Shown here: positions 18,650 through 27,330 of the stretch, in pieces
Position numbering within the stretch: position 1 is the first letter of the stretch
Layout of the letters: the number at the start of each line of letters is the position of its first letter
NCBI RefSeq assembly: GCF_900215355.1
Contig: NZ_OBEA01000002.1
Location: forward strand, 310,001-374,000
DNA length: 64,000 bases
From: Pseudooceanicola antarcticus
GTDB taxonomy: Bacteria > Pseudomonadota > Alphaproteobacteria > Rhodobacterales > Rhodobacteraceae
Direction of reading: 5' to 3'
The notes under the pieces: generated by a model
The model's input: the letters and a program-made list of their open reading frames with translations, nothing else
Told to the model about the DNA's origin: nothing
The model's database searches: none
Program-made: the position numbers and the translations under genes

Positions 18650-19063
18650 ATGAGCAAGCTGACCCTGGGGTCGCACCCCTATCTTCTCGGATTCGAGCAG
18701 CTGGAACGGCTGCTGGAACGGAGCGCCAAATCCGGCAACGAGGGCTATCCGCCCTTCAATATCGAACAGACCTCCGATCACTCCTATCGCATAACTCTCG
18801 CTGTCGCGGGCTTCATGGAAGAAGACCTGGCGATCACGCTGGAGGACCGCCAGCTGGTCATTCGTGGCCGCCAGGGGGACGACGCCGAAGGGCGTATCTT
18901 CCTGCATCGCGGTATCGCCACCCGCCAGTTCCAGCGCAGTTTCGTGCTGGCCGAGGGCGTCGAGGTCGGCGAGGCGGTGATGGAGAATGGATTGCTGCAC
19001 GTGGATCTGACCCGCGCCGAGCCCGAGCGGGTCGTCCAGCGGATCAACATCCGCAGCAGCTGA
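18650..19063 (+). CDS. Hsp20/alpha-crystallin family small heat shock protein
   Basis: 137 residues with an alpha-crystallin domain: E-Q-T-S-D-H-S-Y-R-I-T-L-A-V-A-G-F near 40-56, L-V-I-R-G-R-Q and the beta-strand M-E-N-G-L-L-H-V-D-L. An ATP-independent holdase of the IbpA type. The second of two close ATGs (18,650) is 9 bases from AAGGA and preferred over 18,644. The DUF1150 gene follows 22 bp later, a pairing common in this order. Confidence 0.92.
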   Translation: MSKLTLGSHPYLLGFEQLERLLERSAKSGNEGYPPFNIEQTSDHSYRITLAVAGFMEEDLAITLEDRQLVIRGRQGDDAEGRIFLHRGIATRQFQRSFVLAEGVEVGEAVMENGLLHVDLTRAEPERVVQRINIRSS

Positions 19064-19085
19064 AGCAAAGGGAAGGGCTAGTACC

Positions 19086-19325
19086 ATGAACGACAAGTTT
19101 GATTTCGACCATCCCGCGGGCGGCCACGTGGCCGAGAAGATCGTCTACGTGCGTCCCGTCGAGGCCCGCGAACTGCCCGACGAGCTGCGCGAGCAGGTCG
19201 AGGGGGTAGAGACCCTCTTCGCCGTGCACAACTCGGACGGAGAGCGCCTGGCCCTCGTCGAGGACCGCCAGACCGCCTTCATCCTGGCGCGCGAGAACGA
19301 CCTGGCACCGGTGACGGTGCACTGA
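19086..19325 (+). CDS. DUF1150 family protein
   Basis: 79 residues, acidic, including V-R-P-V-E-A-R-E-L-P and L-F-A-V-H-N-S-D-G-E-R-L-A-L-V-E-D-R near the C-terminus. Function unknown. The adjacency to hsp20 suggests a role linked to protein stress, which is inference. Preceded by GGGAAGGG. Confidence 0.88.
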   Translation: MNDKFDFDHPAGGHVAEKIVYVRPVEARELPDELREQVEGVETLFAVHNSDGERLALVEDRQTAFILARENDLAPVTVH

Positions 19326-19361
19326 GGTCCCGCAGGCCTCTCGGCCTTCCGGATGCAACGA

Positions 19362-19395
19362 AAAGCGGCCTGCCGGTTCTCTGGCAGGCCGCTTT
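19362..19395 (+). terminator. Bidirectional terminator
   Basis: A perfect 13-bp stem (AAAGCGGCCTGCC / GGCAGGCCGCTTT) with an 8-base loop lies between the convergent DUF1150 and autotransporter-like genes. T-rich on the plus side, A-rich (T on minus) on the other. Confidence 0.9.
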
Positions 19396-19416
19396 GGTTT
19401 CAGCGTGGCGCCTGCC

Positions 19417-20622
19417 TCAGAACGAGCGCGAGTAGCGCAGGGACAGGGCGGTGTCCGTCGTGTCCGCGGTCAGGTAGCTGTAGTCGATCCGCAACGAGAG
19501 CCTGTGGTTCGCCCCCCGGTAGCTCAGCCCGGCCCCGAGGCTGGGCTTCACGAAGCTGCTGGAGATGCCGTCGCTGTCGATCTTCTGCGCGTCCACCGCC
19601 AGGCTCACCCAGGGCTCCAGGTCAGAGCCGTGGTTCCAGGTCGCCTTGGCGCCAAAGCTGCCCCTGGTGCGGGTGTTGGTGAAGTCGGGATGGGTCTCGC
19701 TGGCCGCATCCAGGCTGCCGAAGCCCGTCAGGTAGATGGCCCCCAACTCCTTGCCGAGCGAGTAGCGCAGGCCCAGGCCCTTGCGGGTTGCCACATGGCT
19801 GACCCCGTTCACGGTCACATCCGGCTTGGCGAAAGCGGCCCAGGCCGAGAAATCTCCGCCTTTCAGGTCCGCGTTCAGGTAGGCACCCAGCGTGACCGTC
19901 TCGTAGCTGATGGTATCGGCGCCCTCGAAGTCGTTCTTGCCGATGGAAAGCAGCAGACCTGCCCGCGCCTGGGGAGAGATCTCCATGTCCACACCGAGGG
20001 TCAGCTCGACGCCGCTGCCGTCGAGGGCCCCGTTGTAGTTGTGACCAGAGATCTGGGCCCAGGCCCGCGGCGCGCCATCCGTGGCCTCGTCGACCGGCGT
20101 GCTGAAGAAGAAGCCGTCGGCAGTGGGGCCACTGCCGGTGCCCGCATTGCCGACCGCGCTGGAGATATCGCTGCTCCAGCCCGAAAGGGCGCTGGAGCTG
20201 GCCTGCGCCTCGTCGTCGATCACGGGCGTTGCGGCGCAGCTGAAGGTTACCGTGAAAGCGTCGTCGGCCGTCGCGCGCGCGCCCTTGGTGCGAAACCAGA
20301 GCGAGAATTTGTCTGAAACGAATTCAGCGCGGGCGCCATCACAGCTTGCGCCCGAACACAGGGGGGCGGGGTCGGACTTGTCAGCCGAGACGTAGATTTC
20401 GAGGTCGCCGATATTCTCCGGATGGTCGATCTCGATGAGAATGCTCTCACCACCGGGTGAGTAGAAAGTGGCGTCATAGCTGGCACCCGTAGATTGGTCG
20501 ACGGTCCAGGTGTTGGTCCGGCCAGCACATGAATCTGGTTCTCTCGGCGTGGATGCAATCGCTATCCCCGGCACCAGAAGTGCGAGTGTCAGAATGGAAA
20601 AGGCACTTTTAAATCTAATCAT
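19417..20622 (-). CDS. Autotransporter-like outer membrane beta-barrel protein
   Basis: 401 residues. Sec signal peptide (about 1-23, cleavage after A-I-A-S). The N-terminal region of about 115 residues has four Cys (32, about 89, 94 and about 129) and looks like a beta-sandwich. After a Ser/Gly linker comes an autotransporter-type barrel from about 185 to the C-terminal Phe (L-R-Y-S-R-S-F), with alternating-hydrophobic strands. Outer-membrane insertion is expected. The passenger is very short and its function unknown. Confidence 0.78.
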   Translation of the reverse strand: MIRFKSAFSILTLALLVPGIAIASTPREPDSCAGRTNTWTVDQSTGASYDATFYSPGGESILIEIDHPENIGDLEIYVSADKSDPAPLCSGASCDGARAEFVSDKFSLWFRTKGARATADDAFTVTFSCAATPVIDDEAQASSSALSGWSSDISSAVGNAGTGSGPTADGFFFSTPVDEATDGAPRAWAQISGHNYNGALDGSGVELTLGVDMEISPQARAGLLLSIGKNDFEGADTISYETVTLGAYLNADLKGGDFSAWAAFAKPDVTVNGVSHVATRKGLGLRYSLGKELGAIYLTGFGSLDAASETHPDFTNTRTRGSFGAKATWNHGSDLEPWVSLAVDAQKIDSDGISSSFVKPSLGAGLSYRGANHRLSLRIDYSYLTADTTDTALSLRYSRSF

Positions 20623-20932
20623 GGGTCCCCCCTTACAATCGTCGCGCTTCCGGCGTCCCGTCCCGGAAACCTATGCGGTCAGAGCATATACGGTGGGGTA
20701 TTGTCTTGATGGCTGAATACGGCTGAGGCAGGTGATTTGTTGCTGCAAAGCCCCTGAAATCGCGCGCGACTTCCTCAGTGCGGTATGGCGTACTGGTAGC
20801 ATTCCCTGCTGGGTTGAGCCGCACGGTGAAATGCCGGGCAGAAAGCTCTGCCCGGCATTGCAGGTTGTCCAAGGGGATTCGGGATGAAGCCGGTCGGGCG
20901 CTGGCGCGGGCCCCGCCGTTTCGGCCAGGAAC
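20623..20932 (+). other. 310-bp intergenic region
   Basis: Contains the upstream region of the autotransporter-like gene and the hairpin at 20,830-20,859. No credible coding sequence. Confidence 0.4.
20830..20859 (-). terminator. Perfect 13-bp hairpin downstream of the RraB-like gene
   Basis: AATGCCGGGCAGA, loop AAGC, TCTGCCCGGCATT, about 75 bp past the RraB-like stop. The stem is strong but there is no T-run on either side, so it may protect a 3' end rather than act as a classical terminator. Confidence 0.5.
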
Positions 20933-21268
20933 CTAGCCTTCCAGGCCCCAGCCGTCCGGGGCGAAACCGTGCTCCAGCGCGGTGCGGGTCGCGGTTTCCT
21001 CACCGATCCAGATGCCCTCTGCCGAGATCGCCTGGTCGGGCAGGGTGGCGACCAGGTAGGGGAGCTCTGCCTCTTCATCGTCGTCGATGAACTGGCAGTC
21101 GAAGCCCTGAAGGGTCAGGGCCTCGGCCAAGGGGCGCCAGTCGGCCTCTTCGGAGGTGGGGACGAGGAAATAATCCACGTCCGCCACCTCGGGCAGGCCG
21201 TGTTCGGCCTGCATCTCTTCGTAGACCGCACGGGTCTCGGTCTTCTGGGTGGCGAAATCGTGGCTCAT
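20933..21268 (-). CDS. RraB-like ribonuclease E inhibitor domain protein
   Basis: 111 residues, acidic, beginning MSHDFATQK, with V-D-Y-F-L-V-P-T-S and L-T-L-Q-G-F-D-C-Q-F-I-D-D-D-E-E, matching the RraB/DUF695-like fold that in E. coli inhibits RNase E. The ATG is 5 bp past the trxB stop, so it is co-transcribed with trxB. RNase E inhibition is known for the family prototype; here it is inferred. Confidence 0.75.
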   Translation of the reverse strand: MSHDFATQKTETRAVYEEMQAEHGLPEVADVDYFLVPTSEEADWRPLAEALTLQGFDCQFIDDDEEAELPYLVATLPDQAISAEGIWIGEETATRTALEHGFAPDGWGLEG

Positions 21269-21272
21269 CGGA

Positions 21273-22214
21273 TCACTCGTTCTCGGCAATGAAGCGCTCG
21301 GCGTCGAGCGCGGCCATGCAGCCCATGCCCGCCGAGGTCACGGCCTGGCGGTAGACGTGGTCGGTCAGGTCGCCCGCGGCGAAGACACCGGGGATCGAGG
21401 TGCGGGCCGTGCCCGGCTCGACCTTGACGTAGCCGCCGTTGTGCAGCTCCAGCTGATCCTTGACCAGCTCGGAGGCGGGCGCATGGCCGATGGCGACGAA
21501 GACGCCCTTGGCGGGGATCTCGGTGATCTCGCCGGTCTCGACGTGCTTCACCCGCACGGCTTCGACACCCTTCGGGTTGTCCTCGCCCACGACCTCCTCG
21601 AGGACGTGATGCCAGAGCGGCTCGATCTTGGGGTTCTTCATCAGCCGGTCGATCAGGATCTTCTCGGCGCGCAGCTCGTCGCGGCGGTGGATCAGCGTGA
21701 CCTTCGAGGCGAAGTTGGTGAGGAAGAGCGCCTCTTCCACGGCGGTATTGCCGCCGCCGATCACCACGATCTCCTGGCCGCGGTAGAAGAAGCCGTCGCA
21801 GGTGGCGCAGGCCGAGACGCCGAAGCCCTTGAAGGCCTCTTCGCTTTCCAGGCCCAGCCACTTGGCGCGGGCGCCGGTGGCCAGGATCACCGCATCGGCA
21901 ACATATTCGGTGCCGCTGTCACCCTTGGCGACGAAGGGACGCTTGCTGAGGTCGAGGTCGGTGATGATGTCGCTGACGATCTCGGTGCCCATGGCGCGGG
22001 CGTGGGCCTCCATGTTGACCATCAGGTCGGGGCCCTGGATCTCGGTGTGACCGGGCCAGTTCTCGACCTCGGTCGTGGTGGTCAGCTGACCGCCCGGCTC
22101 GATCCCCTGGACCAGGATCGGCTCCAGCATGGCGCGGCTCGCGTAAACGCCGGCGGTATAACCCGCCGGGCCGGAGCCGATGATCAGAACCTTGGTCTTG
22201 CGCGTCTCGGACAT
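21273..22214 (-). CDS. trxB: Thioredoxin-disulfide reductase
   Basis: A 313-residue FAD/NADPH enzyme that reduces thioredoxin. FAD motif G-S-G-P-A-G (13-18), redox disulfide C-A-T-C (about 142-145), NADPH motif G-G-G-N-T-A and the C-terminal [10 protein letters not shown]. The start MSETRK is chosen because GGGGG lies 9 bases upstream; an ATG three codons earlier (22,223) has the same bases too close. Forms an operon with the RraB-like gene and is divergent from the Lrp regulator. Confidence 0.96.
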   Translation of the reverse strand: MSETRKTKVLIIGSGPAGYTAGVYASRAMLEPILVQGIEPGGQLTTTTEVENWPGHTEIQGPDLMVNMEAHARAMGTEIVSDIITDLDLSKRPFVAKGDSGTEYVADAVILATGARAKWLGLESEEAFKGFGVSACATCDGFFYRGQEIVVIGGGNTAVEEALFLTNFASKVTLIHRRDELRAEKILIDRLMKNPKIEPLWHHVLEEVVGEDNPKGVEAVRVKHVETGEITEIPAKGVFVAIGHAPASELVKDQLELHNGGYVKVEPGTARTSIPGVFAAGDLTDHVYRQAVTSAGMGCMAALDAERFIAENE

Positions 22215-22371
22215 TCTCGGCATCCCCCGGAAAGAAAACTCTTGCCTACTTAAGCTGCGGCCCCGGCCCTTGCAAGGCGAGCTCAGAGGGCCCGCCGCCG
22301 GGGCATTCTCCCGAGAAAGAAACAAAACTGGCGGCTGTAGCGACCATATATTGCGCCTCAGGGAAACTTTA

Positions 22372-22379
22372 TTGCGCAA
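22372..22379 (+). promoter_or_regulatory. Possible Lrp/AsnC operator
   Basis: The palindrome TTGCGCAA lies 45 bp upstream of the regulator start, with a related TTGCGC at 22,351. Autoregulation through such sites is common for Lrp/AsnC proteins; the assignment is inference only. Confidence 0.3.
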
Positions 22380-22423
22380 CCTTCGGGGTATGGTATAAGA
22401 AGTGCAATTTTCCGGAGAATGAC

Positions 22424-22924
22424 ATGCCTGGCAGCAGACTGGACCCCATCGACAGAAAGATCCTGGCCGAGCTTCAGGCCGATGGCCGCATGACCAACGT
22501 TGAGCTGGCCAAGCGCGTCGGCATCTCGGCGCCGCCCTGCCTGCGGCGGGTGCGCACGCTGGAAGAGCAGGGCTTCATCCGCGGCTACCACGCCGAGGTC
22601 GACAGCCGAGAGCTGGGCTTCGAGGTGCAGGTCTTTGCCATGGTCGGGCTGCAGAGCCAGGCCGAGTCGGACCTGGTCGCCTTCGAGACCCGCTGCCGCG
22701 ACTGGCCGCTGGTCCGCGAATGCCACATGCTGAACGGTGAGGTGGACTTCATCCTGAAGTGCGTGGCGCCCGATCTCTCGACCTTCCAGAGCTTCCTGAC
22801 CGGCGACCTGACCTCGGCCGAGAATGTCGCCAGCGTGAAGACCTCGCTGGTGATCCGCTGTGCCAAGGATCAGCCCGGCGTGCCCTTCGAGGTGCTGGAA
22901 GAGCGCCTCAGCCGCGACGCCTGA
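22424..22924 (+). CDS. Lrp/AsnC family transcriptional regulator
   Basis: 166 residues: an N-terminal HTH ([17 protein letters not shown], about 6-22, and the recognition region to 60) and a C-terminal AsnC/RAM domain (about 75-155) that binds amino acids and oligomerises. Start ATG after GGAG. The target set is unknown; genes of this type often respond to leucine or other amino acids. Confidence 0.93.
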   Translation: MPGSRLDPIDRKILAELQADGRMTNVELAKRVGISAPPCLRRVRTLEEQGFIRGYHAEVDSRELGFEVQVFAMVGLQSQAESDLVAFETRCRDWPLVRECHMLNGEVDFILKCVAPDLSTFQSFLTGDLTSAENVASVKTSLVIRCAKDQPGVPFEVLEERLSRDA

Positions 22925-22965
22925 TCAGGGGCCTTTCGGGGCCGATCATCGACAGGCACCGAACG

Positions 22966-22996
22966 TGAAACGGCCCCCGCCAAGGCGAGGGCCGAT
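22966..22996 (-). terminator. Terminator-like hairpin between convergent genes
   Basis: Imperfect stem GGCCC-C-CGCC / GGCG-A-GGGCC with a very short loop; three Ts follow on the minus strand. It lies about 45-70 bp beyond the small minus-strand gene and past the Lrp stop. Confidence 0.55.
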
Positions 22997-23037
22997 TGCG
23001 TTCCATGGGAAGCGGCACCGCTCAGGTGCCGGGCCGC

Positions 23038-23184
23038 TCAGGCGGCAGAGCTGGCCTTGCGGGTGGCCGCGATGCGCAGACGTGCCACGGGGCCACGGCT
23101 GGCAGTGCCGGGCATGGGCTTCTCACCGGCCTTCTTGGCGGCCTCGATCGCGGATTTCATCCAGCGCTTGTCCTTGACACTCAT
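23038..23184 (-). CDS. Small basic conserved protein (48 residues)
   Basis: A short gene starting MSVKDKRWMKSAIE and ending K-A-S-S-A-A, 48 residues, rich in Lys, Arg and Ala, preceded by AGAGGTAACC. Composition and the S-V-K-D-K-R-W-M-K-S start resemble tiny proteins I associate with this bacterial order, but I cannot name a family. It is flanked by a hairpin downstream. Function unknown; nucleic-acid or ribosome association would be a guess. Confidence 0.68.
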   Translation of the reverse strand: MSVKDKRWMKSAIEAAKKAGEKPMPGTASRGPVARLRIAATRKASSAA

Positions 23185-23320
23185 CACTGGTTACCTCTTC
23201 TACCACGCCGGAAAGCCCGGCAAATGTCTTCTTTCGTTAACCATGACCCGGCAATGGGGCGAGGTTAGGGTGAAATATGACATATTTGTGGAATCTGTCC
23301 GTCTGGACAGCAGAGGCGCT

Positions 23321-24076
23321 CTAGAGGCGGATCGTCGCGATCAGGCGACCGTAGTCGGCTTCGCCGGCATGGGTCGTGCGGCGGTAAGAGAAGAAGCGAT
23401 CGGGATCGGCATAGGTGCAATGCCGGGTCCACTCGGCTTCGGCCACGCCGGCTTCACGCAGGCGGTGCAGCCCGTAGGAGGGCAGGTCGAAGTGAAAGCG
23501 GTCACCCTCTCCATTGACGAAGAAACGGGCGTTCTGGGGGTCCTCGTCGAGGAAGTCCTCGAGGAACTCGGGCCCCACTTCATAGGCGCGCTGACTGATC
23601 GTCGGGCCGATGACGGCACGGATCTGATCGCGCCGCGCGCCGAGATCCACCATGCAGTCGAGCGTGGCTTCCAGCACCCCCTCGCGGGCGCCGCGCCAGC
23701 CCGCATGGGCGGCACCGATGACACCCGCCTCGGCATCGGCAAAGAGCACCGGCTGGCAATCGGCGGTCAGCACCGAGAGCACCACGCCGGGGGTCGCCGT
23801 GGCCATGCCATCGGCCTCGGGCGCGGGGGCCAGCGGGGCAGAGAGGGGCACCGCGCGGGCGGAATGCACCTGCCGGACCGAGGCCATCCCGGCGGGAGAG
23901 ACCTCCATCGCGGCGGCGACGCGGGCGCGGTTGATCGCCACGATCTCGGCCTGATCGGACGAGCCTGTGCCGCAGTTCAGCCCGGCAAAAATGCCCGAGG
24001 AGGCGCCTCCCTTGCGGGTGAAGAACCCGTGGCGCAGGGGGGCGAGGGCGCGGGAAGTGATGATTTCGAGCGTCAT
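23321..24076 (-). CDS. pgeF: Polyphenol oxidase/YfiH (PgeF) family multicopper-type hydrolase
   Basis: 251 residues from MTLEIITS. Metal-site residues are His71 (Q-V-H-S), Cys107 (T-A-D-C-Q-P) and His124 (A-A-H-A-G-W-R-G), the DUF152/YfiH pattern. Prototypes act on purine nucleosides and remove aberrant peptidoglycan precursors (PgeF). Third gene of a minus-strand run lgt-midA-pgeF. A longer start at 24,127 lacks support. Confidence 0.88.
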   Translation of the reverse strand: MTLEIITSRALAPLRHGFFTRKGGASSGIFAGLNCGTGSSDQAEIVAINRARVAAAMEVSPAGMASVRQVHSARAVPLSAPLAPAPEADGMATATPGVVLSVLTADCQPVLFADAEAGVIGAAHAGWRGAREGVLEATLDCMVDLGARRDQIRAVIGPTISQRAYEVGPEFLEDFLDEDPQNARFFVNGEGDRFHFDLPSYGLHRLREAGVAEAEWTRHCTYADPDRFFSYRRTTHAGEADYGRLIATIRL

Positions 24077-24137
24077 GATCCGTCTGCAGCTGCCGGGCAA
24101 GTGGGGCCTGCGGCATTCTGCCTGCAAGCGATTGATT

Positions 24138-25217
24138 TCAGAACGTGACTCCCGGCTCCAGTCCGGGCGGAGGCCGTTGCCCCGGTGGCGTCAGCGCGAG
24201 AATCTTGAAGAGCGTCCCCATTTCCTCGGGGTGGGTCAAGCGGCGATGCGCCTTGACGTGGGCGTCGAGCGCGGCGCCGCTCAGCCCCTTGGCGAGAGCC
24301 TGGGCACGTGCGGTGATCCCCAGCTTCTCGAGAAAGACGCCCTGGGTTTCCAGCCGCGTGGCAAGTGCCGGCATGGCGGCGCGGGCCAGTTCGGCGAAAT
24401 CCACATGGGCGGTCAGATCGGCCTCTCCGGGATGCTGGAAGGGGTCGGCGGGGGCTTTCTGGTAAAGCGCCTGCAAGGTGTCGCCAAGCGAGCGCCAGCC
24501 GCCGTAGTCCACCAGCAGTGCCGCGCCGCCGTGACGCGCCACATGGGTGCCGATGGCCTTCGCCCAGCCCTGCGCCTCGGGCGAGAGCTCGACGATATCG
24601 CCGGGATTGGTGTCGCCCAGCCGGTAGTCCAGCACCGGCATCGAACGCGCGGGGCCGAAGCCGGCGCGCAGCCCCTCGGGGCTGGCCTCGACCTGGCGCT
24701 CCTGCCAGGTCTCGCCCTCGGCCCGGCGGAACTGGCGGATCGGCAGGGCGTCGAAGAACTCGTTGGCGACCAGGAAGAGCGGATGCTGCGGCAGCGCCGA
24801 AAGGTCCTCTCGCCAGCCCAGGTCGACCTCGGGCAGGGCGGCGCGCTGGATCTCGCGCAGCCGTGGTGAGGCCTCGACCAGCAGCAGGCGCATGGACTGG
24901 TGGAAGCCCGGCACATGTCGCGTGGCGCGCAGGATATCGGCCATCAGCGTGCCCCGGCCCGGCCCCAGCTCGGCCAGCAGGAAGGTCGAGGGCGCGCCCT
25001 GGTCCATCCAGGTCTGCGCCAGCGCGAGCCCCATGAGCTCTCCGAACATCTGGCTGATCTCGGGTGCGGTGGTGAAATCCCCCTCCGCGCCGATGGAGGC
25101 GCGGGTGGTGTAGTAGCCGTGCTCGGGGTCCAGCAGGCAGGCCCGCATGTAGGCGTCGATGCCCATGGGGCCCTGGTCGGCGATCTGCACCAGCAGCTTG
25201 TCCCGAAGCGCGCTCAT
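24138..25217 (-). CDS. Class I SAM-dependent methyltransferase (NDUFAF7/MidA family)
   Basis: 359 residues, DUF185 family. The SAM motif is L-A-E-L-G-P-G-R-G-T-L-M near 82-93, and the N-terminus has H-G-Y-Y-T-T and G-D-F-T-T-A-P-E-I-S-Q-M-F-G-E, diagnostic for this family. Mitochondrial NDUFAF7 methylates a complex I subunit; the bacterial target is not established. ATG overlaps the lgt stop by 4 bases (ATGA). Confidence 0.9.
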   Translation of the reverse strand: MSALRDKLLVQIADQGPMGIDAYMRACLLDPEHGYYTTRASIGAEGDFTTAPEISQMFGELMGLALAQTWMDQGAPSTFLLAELGPGRGTLMADILRATRHVPGFHQSMRLLLVEASPRLREIQRAALPEVDLGWREDLSALPQHPLFLVANEFFDALPIRQFRRAEGETWQERQVEASPEGLRAGFGPARSMPVLDYRLGDTNPGDIVELSPEAQGWAKAIGTHVARHGGAALLVDYGGWRSLGDTLQALYQKAPADPFQHPGEADLTAHVDFAELARAAMPALATRLETQGVFLEKLGITARAQALAKGLSGAALDAHVKAHRRLTHPEEMGTLFKILALTPPGQRPPPGLEPGVTF

Positions 25218-26110
25218 GCGGGGGCCCGCGTGCGGAAGCTCAGGGCCACCAGCGCCAGGCCGATGATCACCATCGGCAGCGACAGCAGCTGGCCCATGGT
25301 CAGGCCCAGGGTCTCGGTCAGGCGCAGCACGTGGCCATGGGGGTTGCCGGGGGTGATGAACTGCGCATCGGCCAGGCGGAAGAACTCCACCGTGAAGCGC
25401 GCCAGGCCGTAGCCTGCCACGAAGATCCCGGTCAGCCGCCAGGGGCTGCGCAGGGTGCGGGTGCCGAAGGCCAGCACGATCAGCAGCAGGCCCAGCAGAA
25501 GCCCCTCGAGCCCCGCCTCGTAGAGCTGCGAGGGGTGACGGGCGCAAAGCCCCTCGACGCCGGGGCAGTTCTGCGCCGCCGCGCCGGGGAATACGACGGC
25601 CCAGGGCGCGTCAGAGGGCCGGCCCCAGAGCTCGGCGTTGATGAAATTCGCCAGCCGTCCCAGCATCAGGCCCGGCGGCGTGGCCAGGGCCAGCATGTCG
25701 GCGGTCTGGCCCAGGGGGATGGCATTGCGGCGGCAGAAGACCAGCGCCGCGATACAGACGCCCAGGAAACCGCCGTGGAAGGCCATGCCGCCCTGCCAGA
25801 CCTGCAGGATCTCTGCCGGATGCGAGAGGTAGTAGGCGGGCTGGTAGAACAGAACGAAGCCCAGCCTGCCGCCGATGATCACGCCGAGGATCAGCCAGGT
25901 CAGCAGGTCATCCAGCTGCTCGCGCCGCATCGGTGCCGAGGCCGCGGGCCAGAGCCGGGCCCGGCCAAGCGCGGCGCGGGCCAGAAGGTAGCCCAGCAGG
26001 ATGCCGACCAGATAGGCCATGGCATACCAGCGCAGGGCGAACTCCATGCCGAAGAGCTGGAACGAGAGGATCTCGGGTGAAATGTCGGGGAAGGGGATCA
26101 CGGCGCGCAT
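25214..26110 (-). CDS. lgt: Phosphatidylglycerol-prolipoprotein diacylglyceryl transferase
   Basis: A 298-residue integral membrane enzyme with about seven membrane segments. It transfers diacylglycerol to the lipobox Cys of prolipoproteins. Conserved Lgt elements: A-F-H-G-G-F-L-G, the signature G-R-L-A-N-F-I-N-A-E-L-W-G-R-P, and H-P-S-Q-L-Y-E. Start MRAVIPFPD chosen as the family N-terminus; an upstream start lacks membrane topology. First gene of lgt-midA-pgeF. Confidence 0.96.
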   Translation of the reverse strand: MRAVIPFPDISPEILSFQLFGMEFALRWYAMAYLVGILLGYLLARAALGRARLWPAASAPMRREQLDDLLTWLILGVIIGGRLGFVLFYQPAYYLSHPAEILQVWQGGMAFHGGFLGVCIAALVFCRRNAIPLGQTADMLALATPPGLMLGRLANFINAELWGRPSDAPWAVVFPGAAAQNCPGVEGLCARHPSQLYEAGLEGLLLGLLLIVLAFGTRTLRSPWRLTGIFVAGYGLARFTVEFFRLADAQFITPGNPHGHVLRLTETLGLTMGQLLSLPMVIIGLALVALSFRTRAPA

Positions 26111-26233
26111 TGGGGCTATCTGCCTGTACGTGGGAATGACTGTCAAGCGGCGGCAAGGCGCCATGGCGGGTTGAGGCCGGGCCCATAGAGCCCCATATTA
26201 CGGGGCAAGGTAACACTTACATGCGAGAGACCC

Positions 26234-26485
26234 ATGCAGACACGCTCCAAGTTCTTCGACGACATGTCGCAGCTGATGACCAATGCCATGGGTGTCGCCC
26301 AGGGCGCCAAGGACGAGGCCGAAACCGCCTTCAACTCCATGGTGGACCGCTGGCTGGCCGACCGTGATTTCGTCACCCGTGAAGAGTTCGACGCCGTGCG
26401 GGCCATGGCCCAGAAGGCGCGCGAGGAAAACGAGGCACTGAAGGCGCGGCTCGATGCGCTGGAGGCCGCGGCCAAGCCCGAGTAA
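26234..26485 (+). CDS. ubiK: UbiK-type accessory factor (BMFP)
   Basis: An 83-residue helical protein beginning MQTRSKFFDDMSQLM, with a C-terminal coiled coil (V-T-R-E-E-F-D-A-V-R to the end), matching the BMFP/UbiK family that aids ubiquinone assembly in the Ubi complex. Divergent from lgt. A terminator follows 22 bp after the stop. Confidence 0.88.
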   Translation: MQTRSKFFDDMSQLMTNAMGVAQGAKDEAETAFNSMVDRWLADRDFVTREEFDAVRAMAQKAREENEALKARLDALEAAAKPE

Positions 26486-26507
26486 CCCGGCAGGCATCAC
26501 AGATGCG

Positions 26508-26540
26508 AAGGGCCCGGCGAGAGATCGCTCGGGCCCTTTC
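26508..26540 (+). terminator. Intrinsic terminator of ubiK
   Basis: AAGGGCCCG-GCGA, short loop, TCG-C-TCGGGCCCTT followed by TCC; a one-base bulge in an otherwise long stem. Confidence 0.75.
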
Positions 26541-26585
26541 CTGTTCTGGTCCCGTCGCATGGGACCCCGCCGGCCCCGACGCGCT

Positions 26586-27194
26586 TCAGCAGCTCTGGTC
26601 TTCGCTCAGGGTGACACGGCCGCTCTGTGCCTTGGGGAAGGACTTCAGCGCTGCGCCCAGCATCAGGGCGATGACCCTGGGGGTCTGGTCGCAGGTGTCG
26701 CGGCTCAGGGCGCTGGTCTCGAAGACCGGGGCGCCGCTCCGGGCGTCGCGCATGGTGATGCGCAGCTGGCGCGGATAGACCACGCGGGTCTCGTATCTGG
26801 TGCGGTAGCCGATGATGCCACGGATCGGCACGGTGCGGAAAACCCCCGGAGAGGTCTCCTGCGTCTCGTAGCCGGTGATCCCGCGTACCGGCACACGCAC
26901 CGGGTAGCGTTCCGTCTCGGGCGCGGCGGTGCTGTAGGAGAACCTTGCCAGCAGCCGCGCCTCGCCCCGCGCGACCGAGGTATAGCCGCGCCTGGCCAGC
27001 TGGGCTGCCAGCGCCTGGGCATTGCTTTGCCAGGCCAGGCTTTCGCCGCTCATGCCCTCGCCCGGCGCGATATGCACGGTCTTCGGAGCGATCCCTTCGG
27101 GGATGGTCGAATAGCCCTCGACGGTCGAGGTGACGCTGGTGCAGGCCGCCAGCAGCAGCGCCAGCGTGGCGGCGAGAATGGGCAAGAGGCGCAT
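26586..27194 (-). CDS. DUF4136-like lipoprotein
   Basis: 202 residues. N-terminal lipoprotein signal with lipobox L-L-A-A-C near residues 14-18. The DUF4136-like region has A-R-R-G-Y-T-S-V and tandem similar segments (V-R-G-I-T-G-Y-E-T and I-R-G-I-I-G-Y-R-T, about 25 residues apart). Start at 27,194 is preceded by GGAGG. Probably anchored in a membrane facing the periplasm; function unknown. Confidence 0.82.
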   Translation of the reverse strand: MRLLPILAATLALLLAACTSVTSTVEGYSTIPEGIAPKTVHIAPGEGMSGESLAWQSNAQALAAQLARRGYTSVARGEARLLARFSYSTAAPETERYPVRVPVRGITGYETQETSPGVFRTVPIRGIIGYRTRYETRVVYPRQLRITMRDARSGAPVFETSALSRDTCDQTPRVIALMLGAALKSFPKAQSGRVTLSEDQSC

Positions 27195-27255
27195 GGGCCC
27201 TCCGGTAGGTCGTCGCATGGGAACCGGCCCAGCCTAGCGCGGAGCGGCAGACATG

Positions 27256-27283
27256 AAAACGCCCGCCGGTTGGGGCGGGCGTT
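27256..27283 (-). terminator. Intrinsic terminator of the gamma-glutamyl/TRAP operon
   Basis: A perfect 10-bp stem AACGCCCGCC / GGCGGGCGTT with a 6-base loop, followed on the minus strand by TTCATG after the paired Ts; about 50 bp beyond the stop of the iron alcohol dehydrogenase gene. Confidence 0.85.
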
Positions 27284-27330
27284 CTCGGCGGATCATGTCC
27301 GGGTCTGGCAGGACCCTCGGCCAGGCGCCG

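Noticed and set aside
20671..21078. 135-codon frame overlapping the RraB-like gene and the upstream gap
   Set aside because: Frame-shifted shadow of the RraB-like gene with no domain or ribosome site.
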